Assembly: GCA_017542465.1 (NCBI GenBank)
Contig: JAFXXB010000010.1
Location: 1 to 32,060, forward strand
Direction: 5' to 3'
Origin: Bacilli bacterium
GTDB lineage: Bacteria > Bacillota_I > Bacilli_A > RF39 > UBA660
Length of the DNA stretch: 32,060 nt
A program made the translations under genes and the position numbers. The notes under the pieces were generated by a model. The model was not told the DNA's origin, made no database searches, and worked only from the letters and a program-made list of their open reading frames with translations. Every line of letters starts with the position of its first letter. The first letter of the stretch is position 1. Positions 26,543 to 32,060 of the stretch are shown in pieces.

Positions 26543-26566
26543 AAAAAGCCCAATTTTCATTGAACT
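26543..26566 (-). terminator. Terminator after the yfmH-like gene
   Basis: On the minus strand AGTTCAAT and ATTGGGCT pair (two G-U pairs) around GAAA, followed by TTTTTATTT. It separates the M16 peptidase pair from the secretion operon. Confidence 0.65.
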
Positions 26567-26593
26567 TTTAATATTTTTGTAAATAATTGTAAA

Positions 26594-27886
26594 TTAATCT
26601 TTTTTAGGCTTTGCAACTATTGTTGTTTTATTATTAAAATCTATTGAATCTATTATTTTTTGGCCTGTTTCAACATCAAATCTCTTAAGTATATCTATGT
26701 AATCATTATTAACTTTTCCATATGATAATAATTGCCATAAGATACTGTTATTTATTCTCTTAGGATCATCAAATTCAATAATAAAATCACTTATATTTCT
26801 TTTGATTTTTCTGTTAATAACATCCATATCTATTTTGATATTACTATAGTATTTATTAGTGATATCAATAAACTCTTTTAATTTACCTTTATTAGGCGAA
26901 TTACCGACATTTGCACATATATATCCATCACCTTCATCAGCTGATGAACTAGATGCAGTATTAACAACATTTTTATCAAGTAATTCCCTATAATAATCTG
27001 ATGTTTCATCAAAATTTGCATCCATAATTAGATTTAAATAAACAATATATTCATATAATGATAAACCTGTTTTTTCAATAACATCTACAGGTATTTTTAT
27101 GCTTATATTTACTCTTTCATTGTTGATATTTAACTCTTCTTCAACATATTCTTTATTAACTTCTTTAGGTTCTTCTGGTAAAATTACCTCTACTTCCTTA
27201 TATTCAGCAAAAGTAAATTTATCCATTCTCTCATTTATCACTTTAACAGCTTCATCCATGTCAAAATTACCTGATATTATAAGCGTCATATTCTTTGGAT
27301 GATAAAAATATCTATATGCATCATTTATGTTTTTCGATGTAATACTATCTATATCATCTAAAGTACCTACTATTTCATGTCTATAATTAGAGTTTTTATA
27401 GAATGATCTTATATTTAAGAAGTATAATTGCCTTGCAGGATTATCCATAGCTCTTTTAGCTTCTTCTTTAATAATCCCTCTCTCATTATTAACTGTTTCA
27501 TCAGTATAATATGGTGTAAAAACATAATATAATAATAAATCTAAGCATTCTTTAAAATAATTGGTATTATATACAACATAATTAGTTCTTTCACTAGAAG
27601 TCATAGCGTTTATTGAAGCTCCATAAGGTGCATATAAATCACTTACTTCTACACCATCCATATGAAATGATAAGTGTTCTAAGAAATGCGCTAAACCGAA
27701 TGGTATTTCACATACATCTTCTTCACCTTTAAATCTAAATTTATTATTTTTACCTCCAAATGGAGTAAATAAAGATAAGAAATAACTATTTACATTTTTA
27801 TTAGGATAAAAATATACAGTTAAACCATTAGATAATACATCTTTATATATTTTTTCAGTTGTTTGATTTATTTCTATAGTTTCCAT
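26594..27886 (-). CDS. M16 zinc peptidase, YfmH-like (active subunit)
   Basis: A 430-residue pitrilysin-family protein. The zinc-binding motif HFLEH (67-71) is intact, and the third ligand is expected in NNERGIIKEEAKRA about 75 residues later. The STARTING region YFLSLFTPFGGKNN and the YFYHPKNMTLIISGNFD stretch are typical of family M16. It follows its inactive partner by two bases with an AAAGGAG ribosome site. In Bacillus this pair (YmfF/YmfH, also annotated YfmF/YfmH) is conserved and has been linked to elongation factor P modification in annotation names. No signal peptide is present, so it is cytoplasmic. Confidence 0.85.
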   Translation of the reverse strand: METIEINQTTEKIYKDVLSNGLTVYFYPNKNVNSYFLSLFTPFGGKNNKFRFKGEEDVCEIPFGLAHFLEHLSFHMDGVEVSDLYAPYGASINAMTSSERTNYVVYNTNYFKECLDLLLYYVFTPYYTDETVNNERGIIKEEAKRAMDNPARQLYFLNIRSFYKNSNYRHEIVGTLDDIDSITSKNINDAYRYFYHPKNMTLIISGNFDMDEAVKVINERMDKFTFAEYKEVEVILPEEPKEVNKEYVEEELNINNERVNISIKIPVDVIEKTGLSLYEYIVYLNLIMDANFDETSDYYRELLDKNVVNTASSSSADEGDGYICANVGNSPNKGKLKEFIDITNKYYSNIKIDMDVINRKIKRNISDFIIEFDDPKRINNSILWQLLSYGKVNNDYIDILKRFDVETGQKIIDSIDFNNKTTIVAKPKKD

Positions 27887-27888
27887 GA

Positions 27889-29112
27889 TTATTCTCCTTT
27901 AAGTACATATATAGTATGTATCTTATATTTATCTTTCATAGACTTAACTTCATCTAGTTTAATTTGTTTAACTAACTCTCTTTTTTCATCACATGATAAT
28001 AATCCTAATACGTTTACATTAAACATTTCATCATATATATTATTTAAAGAATCATATACATTATCATAGCTTTTATATATTTGTTTTTTCTTATTTTCAA
28101 ACATATCTTCCGTTATATTATCCATATCATCAATTGATTCTTGAATTGCATCCATAGTTTTTTTGATATTTGCATTATCAACGCTTGTATCTATACGCAC
28201 AAAACTACAGAATCTATTTGTTGATGAATCTACATTATAACATAGTTGATATTTTTCTCTAACAATACTAAATAATCTAGAATCCATTCCAAAGCCTAAA
28301 CACCTAGAGTATAAAACCATTTTTTGATACTCTTCAAGATCAAATTTATCAATATCATACATTAAAACTATTTGAGCTTGTTTAAGATCTTTTTTAGTTT
28401 CTTCAATTTCCACTGGCTTATCAATTGGTTTATTTACATATATGTAATCAATATCTTTATTAATACTCTTATGAATTATATTGTTATCTATATAATCTAT
28501 ATATTTATCTTCAATATCACCTAATAAGAATACATTTATATTTGAATTATTAATTATATATTCATATTTTTCTTTTAATTGTTCCATTGTTAAAGTATCT
28601 ATTATCTCATCTTCAACATAGAAGAAAGATGCTGCTGTTGGATCATCAAAGAAATTCTTTTTTGAATTCATATCAGCTATATATGCTGGATTCTCATTTA
28701 TTCCTGCATATGATTTCTTCATACTTCTCTTAACAAAATCTAAATCCTTATCATCAAATACTGGATTATTAAATACTTCAAAAGGAAAAGTAATAGCTTC
28801 CTCACTAAAATCATCATTAACTAATTTAGGATTAATAAATGATGCATTTAATCCAAATGTTACCATTCTTCCATCTCTATCAATTGATAAAAATAAATCT
28901 TCATCATATAATTCTTCACACTTAATAAACTTATCAATCTTATTTCTGTATTTTTCAGAAGTATAATTTAATAATACCTTTAAAGCTGATACAACATATA
29001 AATCTTCTAATGCCTCAAAAGAATAATTAACATGTAAGTCTATAGTTTTAAACTTATCAGTTTTATAAGTATGTAGTTTATAATTACCTTTATCTACTGT
29101 TTTACTATTCAT
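27889..29112 (-). CDS. M16 peptidase-like protein, YfmF-like (inactive subunit)
   Basis: A 407-residue partner of the active M16 protein. It has the M16 fold pattern, with YYTSEKYRNKI-like helices early and SRCLGFGMDSRLFSIVREKYQLCYNV late, but no HxxEH motif, as is normal for YfmF-type subunits that form the closed chamber with YfmH. The longest frame begins at a TTG (29116-29118), but that codon lies only two bases after the GGGAGGT ribosome site. The ATG at 29110-29112 lies eight bases after it and is the likely start. Transcribed from an extended -10 promoter divergent from deoD. Confidence 0.8.
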   Translation of the reverse strand: MNSKTVDKGNYKLHTYKTDKFKTIDLHVNYSFEALEDLYVVSALKVLLNYTSEKYRNKIDKFIKCEELYDEDLFLSIDRDGRMVTFGLNASFINPKLVNDDFSEEAITFPFEVFNNPVFDDKDLDFVKRSMKKSYAGINENPAYIADMNSKKNFFDDPTAASFFYVEDEIIDTLTMEQLKEKYEYIINNSNINVFLLGDIEDKYIDYIDNNIIHKSINKDIDYIYVNKPIDKPVEIEETKKDLKQAQIVLMYDIDKFDLEEYQKMVLYSRCLGFGMDSRLFSIVREKYQLCYNVDSSTNRFCSFVRIDTSVDNANIKKTMDAIQESIDDMDNITEDMFENKKKQIYKSYDNVYDSLNNIYDEMFNVNVLGLLSCDEKRELVKQIKLDEVKSMKDKYKIHTIYVLKGE

Positions 29113-29140
29113 ATACAAGTACCTCCCTTATTTCTTAACA

Positions 29141-29149
29141 ATTATAACA
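29141..29149 (-). promoter_or_regulatory. Extended -10 promoter of the yfmF-yfmH pair
   Basis: The minus strand reads TGTTATAAT, giving a start near 29134 and a leader of about 22 bases. It lies back to back with the start of deoD; the 78-base divergent region holds both promoters. Confidence 0.5.
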
Positions 29150-29190
29150 TAAATATGATATTATTAATATAAGAATAGAGGGTATAAAAA

Positions 29191-29913
29191 ATGGAAGCAG
29201 TACACTTAGTAACCGATAAAAAAAATATAGCTGATATTGTATTATTACCAGGCGATCCACTTAGAGCTAAATACATAGCAGAAAATTTCTTAGAAAATGC
29301 TGAATTAGTTAATACAATTAGAAATATGTTTGCTTTTACAGGAACATATAAAGGAAGAAAAATAACTGTCATGGGTTCAGGTATGGGTATGCCATCTATG
29401 GGTATATATGCATATGAACTTTATCATTTATATGATGTAAAAAAAATAATAAGAATTGGTACTGCTGGTTCAAATAACCCTAAGATAAGAATTGGCGATG
29501 TTGTTTTAGCAACTGGTGCATTCACTGTATCCAATTATGCATTTTCATATTCAAATGAAGATAAACATTTTGAGAAAGCTACACCATCATTAGTTAATAC
29601 AATTGAAAAAACTGCAAATGAATTAAATATACCTATTGTTAAAGGACCAATTATAACAACTGATATATTTGATGTATATGTAGATGGTGAACATATTAAA
29701 AAGGCATGTCCTATAAATGATGAAATATTAGCTAAAGAAATGGAATCATTTGCACTATTTCATATAGCAAGAAAAGAAAACAAAGAAGCAGATGCACTTA
29801 TATCTATAGTTGATTCAGAATATGATGATAATATGATTACACCAGAAGATAGAGAAACAAAATTAAACAAAATGATAAAGCTTGCTTTAGAAAGTATAAT
29901 AAAAGAGGATTAA
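29191..29913 (+). CDS. deoD: Purine nucleoside phosphorylase, DeoD type
   Basis: Splits purine (deoxy)nucleosides with phosphate into base and sugar-1-phosphate for purine salvage. The 240-residue product carries VLLPGDPLRAKYIAE at the N-terminus, RNMFAFTGTYKGR, GSGMGMPSMGIYAYEL, IRIGTAGS and AKEMESFALFHIA, all DeoD signatures of the hexameric class. The catalytic Asp region reads IVDSEYDD rather than the common VSDH; the Asp appears kept. Length is normal. It is the only protein gene on the plus strand. GAGGG ribosome site about eight bases before ATG. A terminator overlaps the stop codon. Confidence 0.95.
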   Translation: MEAVHLVTDKKNIADIVLLPGDPLRAKYIAENFLENAELVNTIRNMFAFTGTYKGRKITVMGSGMGMPSMGIYAYELYHLYDVKKIIRIGTAGSNNPKIRIGDVVLATGAFTVSNYAFSYSNEDKHFEKATPSLVNTIEKTANELNIPIVKGPIITTDIFDVYVDGEHIKKACPINDEILAKEMESFALFHIARKENKEADALISIVDSEYDDNMITPEDRETKLNKMIKLALESIIKED

Positions 29914-29930
29914 ATATCCTCTTTTTATTT
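29902..29930. terminator. Shared terminator between deoD and the Fur gene
   Basis: AAAGAGGAT (29902-29910) and ATCCTCTTT (29916-29924) pair around the deoD stop codon, followed by TTATTT on the plus strand. The A-rich left side lets it serve the convergent fur-type gene too. Confidence 0.75.
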
Positions 29931-30296
29931 ATTACAATTATCACATATACCATCTAATATAAGTGAATGATTTAATATTTTACATCCATCTAATTCATCA
30001 CTTATCTCAATTGGACATGTATGTAATTCTTTTACTTTATTACATTTAATACATTTAAAATAATGTTTATGTTCTTCTTTAATAATATATATTATTTCAT
30101 CATCTATTACATTCTTTTCAATTATATTATTTTCTTCTAAAGTTTTAAGAGTTCTATACACTGTTGATTGATCAATATTTAGCTTATTGATTATATTTTT
30201 AATTGTACTATTAACACTTAATTCATTGATAGCATCTAATACTTGTATTCTTTGATTAGTAACTTTTAATCCATGTTTAATTAATAATTCATTCAT
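29925..30296 (-). CDS. Fur family metal-responsive repressor
   Basis: A 123-residue Fur-family protein. The winged helix lies in the first 75 residues, with LKVTNQRIQVLDAI and the recognition-helix region DQSTVYRTLKTLEENNII. The dimer domain has HKHYFKCIKCNKV and ends with GICDNCNK, giving two CxxC pairs for the structural zinc. It is at the short end of the family. It starts one base after the permease stop codon, with its AGGAG ribosome site inside the permease gene. The shared promoter has two palindromes of Fur-box geometry, so it probably represses itself and the permease. Which metal it senses (Zn, Mn or Fe) cannot be decided from sequence alone. Confidence 0.9.
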   Translation of the reverse strand: MNELLIKHGLKVTNQRIQVLDAINELSVNSTIKNIINKLNIDQSTVYRTLKTLEENNIIEKNVIDDEIIYIIKEEHKHYFKCIKCNKVKELHTCPIEISDELDGCKILNHSLILDGICDNCNK

Positions 30297-30297
30297 A

Positions 30298-31158
30298 TTA
30301 AACTCCTATTAAATTAAGTAATATACCCATGATTGAACCTATAAAATATATCAATGCAACAATAAGTAAGTTTTCTTTAATATTCTTATTTTGTTTAAAT
30401 AATATAATTAAACCAACACCAGCACCCGTTAATAATCCACCTATAGCAGTACCTAATGAAATAACATCACTTAAATAGAATTCAGTTAAAGCAATAGATG
30501 CACCACAGTTTGGAATTAATCCTATTAATGCTGCAATAAAAGGAGCAAATATTGTATTCTTCATAAATAATTGTTGTAAGTTATCTTCACCAATAATTTC
30601 AAATAATAGATTAATAATGAAAGTAACTATAATAATAAATAATACTGTTTTTAAAGTATGTATTAATGATGATTTAATAATTGAATGATCACAATCACAA
30701 TGATCATCATCACACATATGATAATCTTCATGTTTTGTTTTAACATCTTTCTTTCTAATTATTAAATCAATAATATAACCAAATATAATACCTATTAATA
30801 CTTTAATACCTATTATTTTTAATATTTCAATTAATGTTGTTCCATCACCTAATTTACCTAACATAATTAATAACATTTCATCACTTGTTGATAAGTATAC
30901 ACTTATTAATGTACCAAGTGATATTATTCTAGTTACATATAAATTAGTACATAAAGCAGAAAAACCACATTGAGGTATAGCTCCTAATAAACCACCTATG
31001 ATAGGTCCAGTCTTTTTAGATTTAGCTAATACTTCTTTTCCTTTTTTACCCATCTTATGTTCAACAAATTCAATAAGAATAAATGCAATAAATAAGAATG
31101 GTAATAGTTTAGCAGCATCCAAAAAAGTATCTAATACTACGTCTAATAACATTTCCAT
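30298..31158 (-). CDS. Putative metal (manganese-type) permease, ArsP_2 family
   Basis: A 286-residue polytopic membrane protein made of two similar halves, each with a Pro-x-Cys-Gly motif in a membrane helix: GAIPQCGFSAL (about 59-69) and GLIPNCGASIAL (about 212-223). This matches the putative manganese transporter group (PF11449). The loop between halves has a His/Asp/Cys cluster, HMCDDDHCDCDH, likely to bind metal. It is the first gene of an operon with the Fur-type repressor. Operator sites overlapping the promoter indicate metal control. Import or export is not determined; a repressor that releases DNA when its metal is low would suggest uptake. Confidence 0.75.
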   Translation of the reverse strand: MEMLLDVVLDTFLDAAKLLPFLFIAFILIEFVEHKMGKKGKEVLAKSKKTGPIIGGLLGAIPQCGFSALCTNLYVTRIISLGTLISVYLSTSDEMLLIMLGKLGDGTTLIEILKIIGIKVLIGIIFGYIIDLIIRKKDVKTKHEDYHMCDDDHCDCDHSIIKSSLIHTLKTVLFIIIVTFIINLLFEIIGEDNLQQLFMKNTIFAPFIAALIGLIPNCGASIALTEFYLSDVISLGTAIGGLLTGAGVGLIILFKQNKNIKENLLIVALIYFIGSIMGILLNLIGV

Positions 31159-31174
31159 AATTTCAACTCCTTAA

Positions 31175-31189
31175 TGCAAATAATTTGCA
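31175..31189. promoter_or_regulatory. Fur-type operator, downstream box
   Basis: TGCAAAT-A-ATTTGCA is a perfect 7-1-7 inverted repeat with the AATnATT centre shared by Fur, Zur and PerR boxes. It covers the region just after the predicted transcription start of the permease-Fur operon, a typical repressor position. Confidence 0.65.
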
Positions 31190-31197
31190 ACAAATAA

Positions 31198-31226
31198 ATT
31201 ATAATATAGATGCAAAAAAATTGCAA
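31198..31226 (-). promoter_or_regulatory. Promoter of the permease-Fur operon
   Basis: Minus-strand TTGCAA (31221-31226), a 17-base spacer and a perfect TATAAT (31198-31203), with a start near 31191. The -35 overlaps one palindrome and the start region touches the other. The -35 also lies in the terminator of the sortase gene. Confidence 0.7.
31211..31225. promoter_or_regulatory. Fur-type operator, upstream box
   Basis: TGCAAAAAAATTGCA has the same TGCAA...TTGCA ends and 15-base length as the box at 31175-31189, with a less symmetrical centre. It overlaps the -35. The two centres are 36 bases apart. Confidence 0.5.
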
Positions 31227-31255
31227 TAAAAAATAGATGTTATAAAACATCTATT
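31226..31255 (-). terminator. Terminator after the sortase gene
   Basis: AATAGATGTT (31232-31241) and AACATCTATT (31246-31255) form a perfect ten-base stem around ATAA, with a run of T on the minus strand. It overlaps the sortase stop codon and abuts the next promoter. Confidence 0.75.
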
Positions 31256-31995
31256 AAATATGCATGCACTGCTAGTCTTGTATTATGGTTATCATAACAA
31301 GTAGATAAAGTTAATATATTCTTAGTTTCACTTATATCTTCATTATACTTATACATAGATCTATCTTTTATTGTATTTAAGAATTTCTTATAATCTGAAT
31401 CACTTGAGAACCTTGTATTTATATAATAATCCTCTACTTGTACTTTATATACAGAGAATATCTTATATATGTATACTTTATCATTAATGATTAATTGAAT
31501 ATTACGATTAGATTCATCATTATTCCAATCTTTATGAGTTGTATTTATTAAACTTCCAAACATAGTTTTATTCTTCATTGCATGACCAAATATAACTATA
31601 TTTCTATCAGTACCATCAAATTTATTTCTGTAATCAGAATAAATCCAACCGCCTTCATTCCACTTTTTATTAAAGTTATGTTTTAAATAATATTCATTAT
31701 CATTTCCTCTAACAACAGGATAATTAATATTTGTATTATTTACTCTTATCCATGCAACTGTATCAGAATTAGTTTTCTTTAATTTATCAAAATCAATTTT
31801 AACATCATCTTCATTATCAGCATTAACTTCTATATAATCATCAAGTGTTTCAACTATTTCTTGTGTATCTTTAGCAGATGTTAAATATATAGATATTTTA
31901 TATGCTGAGAATACAAATATCCCTAAAAAAATAAACAAGAATATTAAAGCTATTAATCTCTTAACACTCAACTTGTATCTTACTTTTTTTGCCAT
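31240..31995 (-). CDS. Class B sortase
   Basis: A 251-residue membrane-anchored transpeptidase that links surface proteins to the wall or pilins to each other. The N-terminal anchor is at about 12-36, with a basic start. Catalytic residues are visible: His138 in FGHAMK, Cys233 in TLSTC and Arg240 in NTRLAVHA. The region WIRVNNTNINYPVVRGNDNEYYL and the length fit class B. No protein in the window has a C-terminal sorting signal, so its substrates are elsewhere. The ATG has an AAGGA ribosome site and starts only 19 bases after the tRNA-Arg 3' end, with no room for a normal promoter between them. Confidence 0.92.
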   Translation of the reverse strand: MAKKVRYKLSVKRLIALIFLFIFLGIFVFSAYKISIYLTSAKDTQEIVETLDDYIEVNADNEDDVKIDFDKLKKTNSDTVAWIRVNNTNINYPVVRGNDNEYYLKHNFNKKWNEGGWIYSDYRNKFDGTDRNIVIFGHAMKNKTMFGSLINTTHKDWNNDESNRNIQLIINDKVYIYKIFSVYKVQVEDYYINTRFSSDSDYKKFLNTIKDRSMYKYNEDISETKNILTLSTCYDNHNTRLAVHAYLIDVL

Positions 31996-32014
31996 ATAAA
32001 TTCCTTCTTATAAA

Positions 32015-32060
32015 TGGTGTTCTGAGCGGGAGTTGAACCCGCGATCTTTCGCTTAGGAGG
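32015..32060 (-). tRNA. tRNA-Arg (CCT), 3' part, cut by the window edge
   Basis: The minus strand reads, from the window edge, the anticodon loop CTCCTAA (anticodon CCT after T33), the 3' half of the anticodon stem, a five-base variable loop AGATC, the T arm GCGGG-TTCAACT-CCCGC, the 3' acceptor strand TCAGAAC, the discriminator A and an encoded CCA. The D arm and 5' acceptor strand lie outside the window. Confidence 0.9.

Noticed and set aside
29142-29372. Minus-strand frame opposite the start of deoD
   Set aside because: It covers the divergent promoter region and the start of deoD, and has no family features.
32015-32060. tRNA-Arg as an attachment site for the secretion locus
   Set aside because: Unrelated intact genes (sortase, permease, Fur, deoD, M16 pair) lie between, and no copy of the tRNA 3' end was noticed near the operon.

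Overview
The window is very AT-rich, densely packed bacterial chromosome. It has short intergenic gaps, strong GGAGG-type Shine-Dalgarno sites, TTGNNN/TATAAT promoters, a class B sortase, RNase Y, a Fur-family regulator, a YfmF/YfmH-type M16 pair and several peptidoglycan hydrolases. This points to a Gram-positive, walled, low-GC member of the Bacilli/Firmicutes. The surface-protein and membrane-protein styles (GYAA...ALKING leader, WRIIRTTNTGG-type domain) resemble uncultured gut Bacilli, but that placement is inference. Nearly every gene is on the minus strand; the one long plus-strand gene is deoD.

Left part (1-7,850). The first 300 bases hold a candidate type I toxin-antitoxin pair: a 23-residue hydrophobic peptide on the minus strand and a convergent short RNA with its own promoter and terminator. 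Then come an SPFH/YdjI-like protein, an N-terminally anchored surface protein, rny (RNase Y), a ComEC-like metallo-beta-lactamase protein with a DUF4186 protein, and a zinc-ribbon membrane protein (DUF6320-like) with a CoA-dependent acyltransferase. Middle-left (7,928-11,031) is a queuosine operon: queA, an unrecognised 208-residue protein, tgt, and a small membrane protein.

Centre (11,099-26,436) is the most notable region: a 12-gene operon encoding an apparently complete minimal Gram-positive type IV secretion apparatus. In transcription order it holds a VirB6-like membrane protein, a helical VirB6-tail-like protein with tandem repeats, PrgI (VirB3-like), a TraC-like domain protein, the VirB4 ATPase, a secreted degenerate-M23 plus GH73 hydrolase, two VirB8-like proteins, a membrane-anchored double NlpC/P60 protein with a dead first domain, two type I membrane proteins of unknown function, and the VirD4 coupling ATPase with a long disordered tail. 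It has its own promoter (26,500-26,528) and terminator (11,070-11,097). No relaxase, integrase, replication or att-like element is present, and housekeeping genes flank it on both sides. It may therefore be a resident secretion or DNA-transfer machine rather than an ordinary conjugative element.

Right part (26,594-32,060): the M16 pair yfmF/yfmH, the divergent purine nucleoside phosphorylase gene deoD, a metal permease-Fur operon whose promoter is bracketed by two 7-1-7 palindromes of Fur-box geometry, a class B sortase, and the 3' half of a tRNA-Arg(CCT) gene cut by the window edge. The sortase gene starts only 19 bases downstream of that tRNA.
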